From UBA5195 sp034432755 (GTDB lineage Bacteria > Chloroflexota > Anaerolineae > Anaerolineales > Villigracilaceae), in the NCBI GenBank assembly GCA_034432755.1, contig DAOUBQ010000038.1:38117-102116 (forward strand): a stretch of 64,000 bases of DNA, written 5' to 3'. Both the position numbers and the translations under genes were made by a program. The notes beneath the pieces are model-generated. The model searched no databases and was not told the origin of the DNA. It saw only the letters and a program-made list of their open reading frames with translations. Of this stretch, positions 1 to 8,348 are shown piece after piece; positions within the stretch are counted from its first letter, which is position 1; each line of letters begins with the position of its first letter.

Positions 1-466
1 GGTGCAGTTGGCCGTTAACCACCAACCCGCCGCCAACCCCCGTGCCAATGGCAAAGACAGCCACCGTATCCACCCCGCGCCCGGCCCCAAAGCGCCACTC
101 GCCAAAGGTGATGGCGCGCACATCGTTCAGAATGACTACCGGGAGGCCGGTCAGGTTCGAGAGAGTATCCACCAGGGGAACGTGGGGCCAGGTTCCGGGC
201 AGGTTGGGCAAGAAGAGCGTCTCGCCTTTATCGAGGTCGAGCCGTCCAGGAACACCAATCCCAATCCCTCCAATTTCATCTTTGGAAAGACCAGCAGACT
301 CAATCACCCGCAGGAACAAGTCGGCCATGCGCTGCATGACCACCGCATGGCCCTCACGCGCCAGGGTGGGCATGCTTTGCAAGCGCAGTACCTCACCGGT
401 TTCAACATCCACAACGGCGGCGCGCAAGTTGGTGCCGCCCAGGTCACAGCCAATGGTTCGCTTCAT
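1..466 (-). CDS. ROK-family sugar kinase (glucokinase-like), N-terminal part
   Basis: Read on the minus strand from the ATG at 466 and open to the window edge, so about 155 N-terminal residues are visible and the C-terminus lies outside. The protein starts MKRTIGCDLGGTNLRAAVVD, the phosphate-1 ATP-binding motif of the ROK/ASKHA fold. It later shows GIGIGVPGRLD and GTGVGGGLVVNG, typical of ROK glucokinases. ROK proteins are sugar kinases or repressors; no N-terminal helix-turn-helix is present, so a cytoplasmic kinase phosphorylating glucose or a related sugar is likely. An AAAGG Shine-Dalgarno lies about 9 bases before the ATG and a TATAAT-like -10 is on the minus strand at 507-502. It is divergent from the GH31 xylosidase, which fits joint handling of sugars released from oligosaccharides. 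Confidence 0.85.
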   Translation of the reverse strand, partial: MKRTIGCDLGGTNLRAAVVDVETGEVLRLQSMPTLAREGHAVVMQRMADLFLRVIESAGLSKDEIGGIGIGVPGRLDLDKGETLFLPNLPGTWPHVPLVDTLSNLTGLPVVILNDVRAITFGEWRFGAGRGVDTVAVFAIGTGVGGGLVVNGQLH

Positions 467-595
467 AAGAAAAAGCCTTTCTGCATGTCAAATTATCGTG
501 AATTATAGTGCCATATCTTAAAATTTTTTTCACAAATCGAAAACGCGGGGTCGCCCCGCTGTGAGCGCCCACACACCTAACAAAGGAAGCCCATT

Positions 596-2920
596 ATGAA
601 ATTTACCGATGGATATTGGGAAATGCGGCCCGGCCACGCCCCCTTTTACGCTGCCCAGCCGCACGAAATCGAAATCACTCCCGACACGTTGACCATCTAT
701 GCCGCCACCAGGCGGCTGACTGGGCGCGGCGATACGCTCAACCTGCCGCTTCTCACGGTTCAATTTTCCGCGCCGATGGAAGATGTGATTCGCGTCTGCG
801 TCTTTCATCACAAGGGAAGCCGGAATCTCGGCCCGCAGTTCCAACTGCGCGAATCAGACTCCCCGCAGCCTGAAGTGGCAGACGAGGAACAGTTCGCCAC
901 GCTGACGAGCGGGAAGTTGAGCGTGCGCATCCACAAGGGCGATTCGTGGCGGGTAGAGTACCAGGCCGAGGGCCGAACGCTCACTTCGAGCGGCTGGCGC
1001 AGCCTGGGCTTCGTAGATACGCCTGCAGGCCGCTTCATCCACGAGCAGTTGAGTCTCGGCGTCGGCGAGTGCGTCTACGGCTTGGGCGAACGCTTCACAC
1101 CCTTCGTCAAAAACGGCCAGGTGGTGGATATTTGGAACGAAGACGGCGGCACGAGCAGCGAGCAAGCCTATAAAAACATCCCCTTTTACCTGACCAATCG
1201 CGGCTATGGCGTGTTCGTCAACCATCCTGAAAAAGTCTCCTTCGAGGTCGCATCCGAAAAGGTGGAGCGGGTGCAGTTCAGCGTGCCAGGTGAAATGCTG
1301 GAATACTTCGTCCTCTACGGAACGACGCACAAAGACGTGCTGGAACGCTACACCGCCCTCACCGGACGCCCGGCCCTGCCGCCCGCCTGGTCGTTTGGGC
1401 TGTGGCTTTCCACCTCGTTCACCACCAACTATGACGAGCCAACCGTCACCGGCTTCCTCCGCGAGATGAAAGCGCGCCACATCCCCCTGCATGTTTTCCA
1501 CTTCGATTGCTTTTGGATGAAAGAATTTCGCTGGTGCGACTTTGCCTGGGACGAGCGCTGTTTTCCTGACCCGCAGGGCATGTTGCGACGGCTGAAGGAA
1601 CACGGCGTGCGCATCTGCGTCTGGATTAATCCCTACATCGCCCAGCGTTCGGCCCTGTTCGACGAGGCCGCCCAGGCCGGATACCTGCTCAAAAAACCGA
1701 ACGGCGACGTGTGGCAGTGGGACAAATGGCAGGCCGGCATGGGCATCGTGGACTTCACTAACCCGGCGGCCTGCGCCTGGTTCCAGTCCAAACTGCGCGC
1801 CCTGCTGGAGATGGGCGTGGACGCTTTCAAGACCGACTTCGGCGAGCGTATCCCAACCGAAGACGTGGCCTGGTTCGATGGTTCCGACCCGCTCAAAATG
1901 CACAACTATTATAGTTATCTCTACAACCAAACGGTCTTTGACCTGCTCAAAGCAACGCGCGGCGAGGGCGAAGCGGTGGTCTTTGCCCGCGCCGCCACCG
2001 CTGGCGGACAGCAATTCCCCGTCCACTGGGGCGGAGACTGCACGGCCACGTTTGAATCGATGGCCGAAAGTCTGCGCGGCGGCCTGTCGTTGGCGCTTTC
2101 CGGCTTTGGCTTCTGGAGTCACGACATTGGCGGCTTCGAGCAAACCGCTTCGGCGGAAGTTTACAAACGCTGGGTGGCTTTTGGCCTGCTCTCCTCGCAC
2201 AGCCGCCTGCACGGCAGTGGCTCTTACCGCGTCCCCTGGGTTTACGATGAAGAAGCGGTTGAAGTGCTGGCGAAGTTCACCCGCCTGAAGTGCCGGCTCA
2301 TGCCCTACATCTATCGCGCCGCCCTGCAAGCCCACAAATGCGGAACGCCCATCCTGCGGGCGATGGTGATGGAATTTCCCGACGACCCGGCCTGCGACAT
2401 GCTCGACCGCCAGTACATGCTGGGCGATTCCCTGCTGGTCGCGCCAGTCTTCTCCGCCAACAACGTCGTGACCTACTACGTTCCCGCCGGGCGCTGGACA
2501 AACATTCTGAACCGCAAAGTGGTGGAAGGCCCGCGCTGGGTACGCGAAACGCACAATTTCTTCAGCCTGCCCCTCTTGGCGCGCCCCAATTCGGTCATCC
2601 CGCTGGGCTTCGATGACGAACACCCCGATTACGATTACAGCCAGGGCATCACCCTGCACATTTATGAGCTGGAAGACGAGCAACAGATTCAAGTCGAAAT
2701 TCCCAACACCCAAGGCGAAATCGAGACCCGCTTCGAAATACACCGTGAAGCCAGCACAATCGCCATCACCCCGCAGAACGCATCCAAACCCTGGAAAGCC
2801 TTGCTGGTTAACGTCCGCGAGGCAAAATCCATCGTCTCACTCGAAGAGACGCCCGAAGGCATTCTCGTCTCGCCCAATGAGCCATCCTCCATCGTGAATA
2901 TTCAGGTCATGCTGACATGA
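596..2920 (+). CDS. yicI: Alpha-xylosidase, glycoside hydrolase family 31
   Basis: A 774-residue cytoplasmic GH31 enzyme of the YicI/XylS type, which removes alpha-linked xylose from the non-reducing end of xyloglucan oligosaccharides such as isoprimeverose. The start MKFTDGYWEMRPG resembles the N-terminal beta-sandwich start of YicI. The catalytic nucleophile is expected at D414 in FKTDFGERIP and the acid/base at D481 in HWGGDC; the GFWSHDIGGFE block follows. Length matches the family (about 770-780). There is no signal peptide, so the substrate must be imported. An AAAGGAAG Shine-Dalgarno precedes the ATG. The gene is a monocistron closed by the terminator at 2968-3001. Other GH31 alpha-glucosidases are the alternative, but the nucleophile block is xylosidase-like. 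Confidence 0.9.
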   Translation: MKFTDGYWEMRPGHAPFYAAQPHEIEITPDTLTIYAATRRLTGRGDTLNLPLLTVQFSAPMEDVIRVCVFHHKGSRNLGPQFQLRESDSPQPEVADEEQFATLTSGKLSVRIHKGDSWRVEYQAEGRTLTSSGWRSLGFVDTPAGRFIHEQLSLGVGECVYGLGERFTPFVKNGQVVDIWNEDGGTSSEQAYKNIPFYLTNRGYGVFVNHPEKVSFEVASEKVERVQFSVPGEMLEYFVLYGTTHKDVLERYTALTGRPALPPAWSFGLWLSTSFTTNYDEPTVTGFLREMKARHIPLHVFHFDCFWMKEFRWCDFAWDERCFPDPQGMLRRLKEHGVRICVWINPYIAQRSALFDEAAQAGYLLKKPNGDVWQWDKWQAGMGIVDFTNPAACAWFQSKLRALLEMGVDAFKTDFGERIPTEDVAWFDGSDPLKMHNYYSYLYNQTVFDLLKATRGEGEAVVFARAATAGGQQFPVHWGGDCTATFESMAESLRGGLSLALSGFGFWSHDIGGFEQTASAEVYKRWVAFGLLSSHSRLHGSGSYRVPWVYDEEAVEVLAKFTRLKCRLMPYIYRAALQAHKCGTPILRAMVMEFPDDPACDMLDRQYMLGDSLLVAPVFSANNVVTYYVPAGRWTNILNRKVVEGPRWVRETHNFFSLPLLARPNSVIPLGFDDEHPDYDYSQGITLHIYELEDEQQIQVEIPNTQGEIETRFEIHREASTIAITPQNASKPWKALLVNVREAKSIVSLEETPEGILVSPNEPSSIVNIQVMLT

Positions 2921-2967
2921 ACAAGCAGCCAGGCTTCCTCGCCGCCTGGCACCAGACCGATTCCCTC

Positions 2968-3001
2968 AATCTCCCGATTTTGGCCGAAGTCGGGAGATTT
3001 T
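2968..3001 (+). terminator. Intrinsic terminator after the GH31 gene
   Basis: A perfect 10-bp stem (AATCTCCCGA at 2968-2977 with TCGGGAGATT at 2990-2999) has a 12-base loop and runs into TTTT. It closes the xylosidase transcript and separates it from the helicase operon. Confidence 0.75.
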
Positions 3002-3042
3002 GGACTCCATATTTGTACGACCGCTGCCTTCAGGCGGGCCGG

Positions 3043-3059
3043 GCAGGCTGAAAGCCTGC
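3043..3059. repeat. Small GC-rich hairpin, REP-like
   Basis: GCAGGC (3043-3048) and GCCTGC (3054-3059) form a hairpin with a TGAAA loop, and flanking CCGC/GCGG and GTAC blocks extend the symmetry. The form resembles short palindromes scattered between genes in many bacteria; only one copy was noticed here. Confidence 0.35.
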
Positions 3060-3112
3060 GGTACGATTTGTTGCCCCAAGAGTGCAACCCGGGCAAAACC
3101 GGCCAAATGATG

Positions 3113-3130
3113 TTAGAATTAGTGTTCTAA
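3113..3130. promoter_or_regulatory. Palindrome upstream of the helicase operon, possible operator
   Basis: TTAGAA at 3113-3118 and TTCTAA at 3125-3130 form a perfect 6-bp inverted repeat with a 6-base spacer, 27 bases before the first gene of the operon. The position and A+T-rich setting fit an operator or a promoter overlapped by one. The GAA-N6-TTC core is loosely like LexA-type boxes, but no regulator can be named. Confidence 0.35.
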
Positions 3131-3156
3131 TATTTTGCTCTCGAAAGACGCCCGAC

Positions 3157-3363
3157 ATGCAACCCGACCTGACCGAACGCTACAACGACGGAGTCGTTCC
3201 AACCCCCCGGCTGGAGGCCGAGCCACGCCGCCTGCGCCCGCCCGCCTGGATGCCCACCCCGGCCCAGGCATACCTTGCACGCCACAGCATGAAAAGAAAC
3301 CTGCTCCTTCTGGCGTTCATCCTCTTGCTATTTGGCGCATTGGCGGAGTGGCTAGCCAGATGA
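3157..3363 (+). CDS. Small single-helix membrane protein, unknown function
   Basis: A 68-residue protein starting MQPDLTERYN. The first 45 residues are polar and rich in Pro and Arg; residues 46-66 form one hydrophobic helix (NLLLLAFILLLFGALAEWL) at the C-terminus, as in a tail-anchored protein. The ATG at 3157 is preferred because an upstream in-frame start at 3082 would place the 3113-3130 palindrome inside the coding region. Its TGA overlaps the ATG of the helicase (ATGA at 3360-3363), so the two are probably translationally coupled. I do not recognise the family. A membrane anchor for the helicase complex is one inference. Confidence 0.55.
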   Translation: MQPDLTERYNDGVVPTPRLEAEPRRLRPPAWMPTPAQAYLARHSMKRNLLLLAFILLLFGALAEWLAR

Positions 3364-6311
3364 AACATGTCTCCTGCGCCTTGCCGCACCCGCTGTGCAT
3401 CGTCCTGACCCCGCGCTGTCTCGAAAAGACTGCCGAGGACTACCCCGGCCTGCCTTTCCCACAAAATGCCGCCGAGGTGGAGGCCGATTTTCGGGCGGCA
3501 GAAGACGGCGTGCTGGCCCTGGTGGACGAAAAGCAGCCCGACAACCCCAAAATTTCCTTCTGCACCCCGCGCTACGAACTGGTCTGTGGCCCGACCCAGC
3601 AGCGAGACGCCTGGTACGCGATTCGCATGTCTCCGCTCGGCCTGCGCACGCACAATCAATTGGCGCGCGGCGGGCTGCAGATTGCCCCGCAAACCTGGAG
3701 CATCCTCTCCAGCCTGGAAGAACTAAATCAACCCAGCGCCGACACAGAGACCGGGCTGCAATCCATCCTGGCCGCCTGGCGGCAAACCCGCGCGCCCGCG
3801 CCCTTGCCCGCCTCGCCCGACGAAAGCAAACTCTCTCCCGCCGCGCAAACTTTCCTCGCCAATATGGATACGCTCATTGAACTGGCCTGCCAAGTGGAAC
3901 TGGAACAAGCCGCCCGCCAGGAAAAGGTGACGGTACGCTCCGTGGAAGCCGAAGCGGCCCAGGTTTGGCGCTTTGCGCTGCGCGGGCAATCCCCGTTTCG
4001 GGTGGGAGAATACATCCAGGTTGGGAACGGCGATACAGCCGGGTTTGCCGAGGGAGTCGTGAGCGAATCGCGCGGCGATTCGCTCCTCGTCCGCTTCTAC
4101 AAACCGGTCGATTCGCGCCAACTTCAGCAGGCCCGCTGGCTCGCGCCGAAAATCTCCACCCGGCAATACGCCATCCAGCGCGAGGCGGTCCATGCCCTGC
4201 GCAACGGGCAATCGCTCAACCCGCGCCTGCTTCGCATTTTGCTCGAAAATCGCTACGCCGATTACCCCGCCCCCACCATTTCCGAAGGAACAGAACGCCC
4301 CAACCCCGCCCAACAGACGATGATTGAGCGCGCCCTGCTCGTGCCAGACCTGCTCTTGGCGCTCGGCCCGCCCGGAACCGGCAAAACCGACACCATCCGC
4401 GAGATAGTCGCCCGCCAGGCGGCGCTGGGCAAGAAGGTGCTGGTCACATCGAAAAACAACAAGGCGGTGGATAACGTGCTGGCCGGGCTGGGGGGCGTGC
4501 GCGCCCTGCGGATTGGGCGCGAGGAAGTGGTGGCCCCCGAAACGCGCGCCCTGCTGGTAGACCGCCAGGCCGGGGAAGTCCGCGCCGCGATTTTAGAGAA
4601 TATCGCGCCAATACAAGCCCAGATGGACGCGCTGGAAACCCGCTGGCCGGGCATTCAGCGCGCCTTTGCGCAGCTCTCGCAACTGACCGGCGCGTGGAAG
4701 AGCGCCCGCGCCGCCCAGGAAGAACAGCGCGCCCAGTTGACGAACTGGCAAACCGCTGCTTACGTCCGCGTGGAACAGGCGCTCAGGCGGCAGGAACACA
4801 TCACCCAACGGTGGAAGACCGAATTGCTGGCGCTGACTCAACAAGCCGAATCGCTGGAAAGCCAGCTGACCGCGCTCCGCCGCTGGAGCGAGATTCCGGT
4901 CATTGGCGGTTTTGTCCTGCTATGGGCCGATGGTATCGCCCAAAACTGGCGCGAGGTATCACGCGCTCACCAGCAGGCGCTCCAAAACCTGCGCAAATCC
5001 ATGCAGGCCGCCCGCCAGGTGTGGGAATCGTATCGCCAATTCGTTACCGCCAGTGAGCAGGCCATGCAATTCAAACGCGCCATCGCTGAAGCCGAATCGC
5101 AGGCCGATTTGGCGTATGAAGCGATTGCCTACGCCCTGGCGGAACTCTCTGAACTCAGCCGTGGCCTGCCCGACGCACCCCATCCATCCCCTCAGGCCAC
5201 CCCCGAAGCGCTGGAAACCCTGTTCGGGGAATGGCAGGCCTGGCACGCGCAACAGGCAAGCCGCCGTGCGCTGTTGGCGGAGTGGCGCGATATGCTCCAG
5301 ACGCGCCCGCAAGCCCTCTTCCCACCCCTGATTCGCAGCGCAGACGTGGTGGGCGCGACCTGCATTGGGGTTGCCACCGACGCCCGCTTTGAAGACCTGG
5401 AATTCGACCTGGTGATTGCCGACGAGGCCGGGCAAATTCCGGTTACCGACCTGCTGGTCCCGCTCACCCGGGCGCGCCGGGCCGTGCTGGTGGGTGACCA
5501 CCTGCAACTGCCGCCGGTGGTCGAGCCGGAGCTGGTCGAAAAAATCCGCGCCCGCGAGCCGGAAAACCAGGAAATCGGCGCGTGGCTCGAAACCAGTCTG
5601 TTCGAGCGGCTCATCCTGCGCCCCGAAACGCCCGAAAGCCACAAGGTCATGCTCGATACGCAGTACCGCATGCCGCGCCCCATTGCCGATTTTATTTCGG
5701 CCCAGTTTTACGGCGGCAGGTACAAGACCGGCCTTGAAAAACCGCACGAAGACCCGTTCTTCGCGCATCCGCTGGTTTTCATTGATACGATGAAGGAAGT
5801 CCGCCACTACGAACAGCGCGCCGAAGACGGGCAGGGTTATTTCAACCCAACCGAAGCGCGCATCCTGGCCGACCTGCTGCTGGCCTACCAGAAAGAAAGC
5901 GTGGAAGCCGGGGTGATTGTTCCCTACCGCAAACAGGCCGAGGTCATCCGGCGCGAACTGCGCCAGCGCGGCTGCAGTTGGAGTGAGGACGCGCTGCTCA
6001 ACCGAATTGCGACGGTGGACTCCTTCCAGGGCAAGGAACTGGATGTCGTCATCTTCGGCTTCACGCGCAGCAATGCGGAGGGGCGCATCGGCTTTCTCGC
6101 GGAATTACGCCGCCTGAACGTGAGCCTGACGCGCGCCCGCCGTCAGTTGGTGCTGGTCGGCGACTCGGTTACGCTCTCCAACGCATCCGAACCCGCGCCC
6201 GCCTACCTGGGGACGAGTTTCGCGCGCCTGTTCCTGGCCCTGCTGGTAAACGTCAAATCCAGGCCAGGGGCCTATCTCACCTCGCATGAGTTGGCAAGAA
6301 TGCTTGGATAA
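3360..6311 (+). CDS. Superfamily 1 (UPF1/DNA2-like) helicase with long internal coiled coil
   Basis: A 983-residue protein starting MKHVSCALPH at the ATGA overlap. All SF1B helicase motifs are present: Q-like motif NPAQQTMIERAL (315-326), Walker A GPPGTGKT (336-343), Walker B DEAG (688-691), VGDHLQLPP (711-719), QYRM (768-771), TVDSFQGKE (885-893) and LNVSLTRAR (919-927). Residues about 405-650, between motifs Ia and II, are a long helical, coiled-coil-like insertion. The first 300 residues have no recognised domain and no nuclease motif was seen. It should unwind DNA or RNA with ATP. It is the middle gene of a tight operon: 4-base overlap before it, 2-base gap to the next gene. SF1B helicases with unknown partners are common in defence loci, but defence is not shown here. 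Confidence 0.85.
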   Translation: MKHVSCALPHPLCIVLTPRCLEKTAEDYPGLPFPQNAAEVEADFRAAEDGVLALVDEKQPDNPKISFCTPRYELVCGPTQQRDAWYAIRMSPLGLRTHNQLARGGLQIAPQTWSILSSLEELNQPSADTETGLQSILAAWRQTRAPAPLPASPDESKLSPAAQTFLANMDTLIELACQVELEQAARQEKVTVRSVEAEAAQVWRFALRGQSPFRVGEYIQVGNGDTAGFAEGVVSESRGDSLLVRFYKPVDSRQLQQARWLAPKISTRQYAIQREAVHALRNGQSLNPRLLRILLENRYADYPAPTISEGTERPNPAQQTMIERALLVPDLLLALGPPGTGKTDTIREIVARQAALGKKVLVTSKNNKAVDNVLAGLGGVRALRIGREEVVAPETRALLVDRQAGEVRAAILENIAPIQAQMDALETRWPGIQRAFAQLSQLTGAWKSARAAQEEQRAQLTNWQTAAYVRVEQALRRQEHITQRWKTELLALTQQAESLESQLTALRRWSEIPVIGGFVLLWADGIAQNWREVSRAHQQALQNLRKSMQAARQVWESYRQFVTASEQAMQFKRAIAEAESQADLAYEAIAYALAELSELSRGLPDAPHPSPQATPEALETLFGEWQAWHAQQASRRALLAEWRDMLQTRPQALFPPLIRSADVVGATCIGVATDARFEDLEFDLVIADEAGQIPVTDLLVPLTRARRAVLVGDHLQLPPVVEPELVEKIRAREPENQEIGAWLETSLFERLILRPETPESHKVMLDTQYRMPRPIADFISAQFYGGRYKTGLEKPHEDPFFAHPLVFIDTMKEVRHYEQRAEDGQGYFNPTEARILADLLLAYQKESVEAGVIVPYRKQAEVIRRELRQRGCSWSEDALLNRIATVDSFQGKELDVVIFGFTRSNAEGRIGFLAELRRLNVSLTRARRQLVLVGDSVTLSNASEPAPAYLGTSFARLFLALLVNVKSRPGAYLTSHELARMLG

Positions 6312-6313
6312 AC

Positions 6314-7513
6314 ATGCCAGACAACTACCTGCTCTATCACCACTACAAAGCCCTCGACCACGTTCAGGAACTGGGGCTGATTCCGATTCGCCTGTTCCGG
6401 GTGTTATACCCGCTCTGGCGGGTGCGGGTGGAGGGCCGCCAGCAAATGGTGACGGAGTTTGACGAATTGGAATGGTTCATCGAGCGCGGAATCGCTGAGG
6501 GCGGATTGCGCTCCGCCGAGGCGCTTTCCGCTTTCTTTGGGCTGGAAGCCGATTTCACGCGCAAAATTTTGGCACGGGCGCGCGAGGCCGGGCATTTGGA
6601 GGGTCAAGACGGCCTCCTGGCGCTCACCCCGCTGGGGCAGGCTTCGCTGCAGGAACGGGTACGCTACGAGGAGCGCGGCATCAGCTCCGAAGTGTATTTT
6701 GAGGCTCTTGGCGGCCTGCCGCTCACGCCAGAGCATTACAAAATCCCCATTGTGGAGCAGTTGCCCGAACAAAGCCCTTTTCAGGCCTTTTATCACTTTG
6801 AAAACATCTGGAGCGCCGAATCGCTGGAAGAACTATGCCGCCGGCCCGACGCCGACCGGCTGCACCTTCCAGCAGAAGTCCGCGCCGCGCAATGGGTCAG
6901 CCCGCAGCCGGTTTACCTGCCGGTGTATTTCGTCGAGGCGCGCGAGAACCAGCCCAACGGCGCGCTCAGCCTGCTGGTTTTCAGCCAGGTACGCGGCTTG
7001 CGCGATGAGACCCTCGAATACGCCGTCAACCGCGACCCCAAGGTCTTCCGCGCCCTGAAAGCGCGCGCCAACAGCCGGGCCGAGGCCGTCCGGCGGTATT
7101 TCGAGCAAAACGGCTTGAAGCGCGAGTGGTGGTATCTCAACGAAAACGGCCCGCAAGGCGCGCAAGTGATGGTGGATGGGGCCATCTTCCAGCCTGGCGC
7201 AGAAAACGGCGAAGACGAAACACCGCGCCTGACCGCGCGAAACGTGGGACGTTACACGGTCATCTACGACTGGTGCATTTGGGTTCAATGCGACGACCCC
7301 CAAATCCGCGCCCAGGCGGCCGCCGAGCAGGTGCTGGAATGGCTGCAAAACGTCAACATCCGCCCCAGCCGTTACGAGATACAACAAAAAATTGCCAGCA
7401 TCAGCGGGCGGCTAAACGTCAGCCAGCCCACCCTGCCGGCCCTGCTGGCCGTTGCCCGACATAAAAAATTCCCCCGCGCCGCCGAACGGCTGGAGGAACT
7501 GGAGGAGTTATAA
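6314..7513 (+). CDS. Helicase-associated protein of unknown function with winged-helix-like segment
   Basis: A 399-residue soluble protein starting two bases after the helicase stop. Residues about 50-115 look like a winged helix (SAEALSAFFGL, a recognition-like helix, then LTPLGQASL). The remainder is mixed alpha/beta with acidic and aromatic patches such as YTVIYDWCIWVQ, and no catalytic motif was recognised. Close coupling implies it acts with the helicase, perhaps as a nucleic-acid-binding or specificity subunit. The family is not recognised. It converges on the prephenate dehydratase gene with only 15 bases between stops and no obvious terminator. Confidence 0.65.
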   Translation: MPDNYLLYHHYKALDHVQELGLIPIRLFRVLYPLWRVRVEGRQQMVTEFDELEWFIERGIAEGGLRSAEALSAFFGLEADFTRKILARAREAGHLEGQDGLLALTPLGQASLQERVRYEERGISSEVYFEALGGLPLTPEHYKIPIVEQLPEQSPFQAFYHFENIWSAESLEELCRRPDADRLHLPAEVRAAQWVSPQPVYLPVYFVEARENQPNGALSLLVFSQVRGLRDETLEYAVNRDPKVFRALKARANSRAEAVRRYFEQNGLKREWWYLNENGPQGAQVMVDGAIFQPGAENGEDETPRLTARNVGRYTVIYDWCIWVQCDDPQIRAQAAAEQVLEWLQNVNIRPSRYEIQQKIASISGRLNVSQPTLPALLAVARHKKFPRAAERLEELEEL

Positions 7514-7528
7514 AGCGATTGAAAAACC

Positions 7529-8347
7529 TCACCCGCCATCCTTCCTGCGACGGTACGACCCCAGCACCCGCAGCATCAACGCATACTCGCCCAAATGGTC
7601 GAGCGCTTTTCCAACATGCGGCTCGTGCGCCGCGCCAACAAAATCAATATAAAACAAGTACTCCCAAGGCTGGCCTGGCAGCGGGCGCGATTCAATTTTG
7701 GTCAGGTCAATATCCCGCAGAGCGAACACGCTCAAGGCCTTGAACAATGCGCCCGGCACATTTTTGAGCGTGAACACAATCGAAGTTTTCGATTCACCCT
7801 CTGGCCGAGTTGGTTGGGGCTGAACGGCCAAAAAACGGGTGTAATTTTGCAGATTGTCCTCGATTCCCTCTTGCAAAATTTCCATGCCATACAGTTCTGC
7901 CGCCCGGCGCGAGGCAATCGCGGCCATATCGCGCGCGCCGCTTTCTTTGAGCATCTTAACGCTCCCGGCTGTGTCGTACACCGCTTCGGTTTTCACGCCC
8001 AGGCTGCGCAAGTAGCCGGCGCACTGGCCCAATGCCTGCGGATGGCTCATCACTTTTTTGAGCTCAGCCTTTGAAACGCCCGGTGCGGCAATCAAACAAT
8101 GCCGCACGCGCAAAAAATGCTCACCTACAATGTGCAAATGGTGACGAAGGAGCAAATCATAATTCTGATGGATACTGCCCGCGAGAGAGTTTTCGATGGG
8201 AATCAGCGCGGCCTGCGCCCTGCCACCTGCTACCGCTTCAAAGACCGCATCAAAACTCTCGCAAGGTTCTGTTTGAACGGTGCCAAAATACTCAAAAACG
8301 GCCTGCTCACTATAAGCCCCAGGTTCACCCTGAAAAGCGACTCGCAT
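7529..8347 (-). CDS. pheA: Prephenate dehydratase
   Basis: A 272-residue monofunctional enzyme converting prephenate to phenylpyruvate in phenylalanine synthesis. It begins MRVAFQGEPGAYSE, the typical N-terminus, and carries the catalytic TRF motif (NYTRF, residues 168-172). A C-terminal ACT domain contains ESRP (219-222), which binds phenylalanine for feedback control. A longer in-frame start exists at 8422, but it overlaps the upstream gene and adds residues outside the family. The aminotransferase stop and this ATG are separated by one base, so translation is coupled. The pair covers two successive steps from prephenate to phenylalanine. Confidence 0.93.
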   Translation of the reverse strand: MRVAFQGEPGAYSEQAVFEYFGTVQTEPCESFDAVFEAVAGGRAQAALIPIENSLAGSIHQNYDLLLRHHLHIVGEHFLRVRHCLIAAPGVSKAELKKVMSHPQALGQCAGYLRSLGVKTEAVYDTAGSVKMLKESGARDMAAIASRRAAELYGMEILQEGIEDNLQNYTRFLAVQPQPTRPEGESKTSIVFTLKNVPGALFKALSVFALRDIDLTKIESRPLPGQPWEYLFYIDFVGAAHEPHVGKALDHLGEYALMLRVLGSYRRRKDGG

Positions 8348-8348
8348 C

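Noticed and set aside
854..2743. 629-residue open frame on the minus strand
   Set aside because: It lies wholly opposite the GH31 gene, has no family motifs and is a shadow of its G+C-rich codon pattern.
3082..3156. Longer N-terminus for the small membrane protein
   Set aside because: It would put the palindrome and probable promoter at 3113-3130 inside the coding region and adds no conserved-looking sequence.
3135..3359. Longer N-terminus for the helicase
   Set aside because: It overlaps the small membrane protein gene throughout; the ATGA junction at 3360 is the better start.
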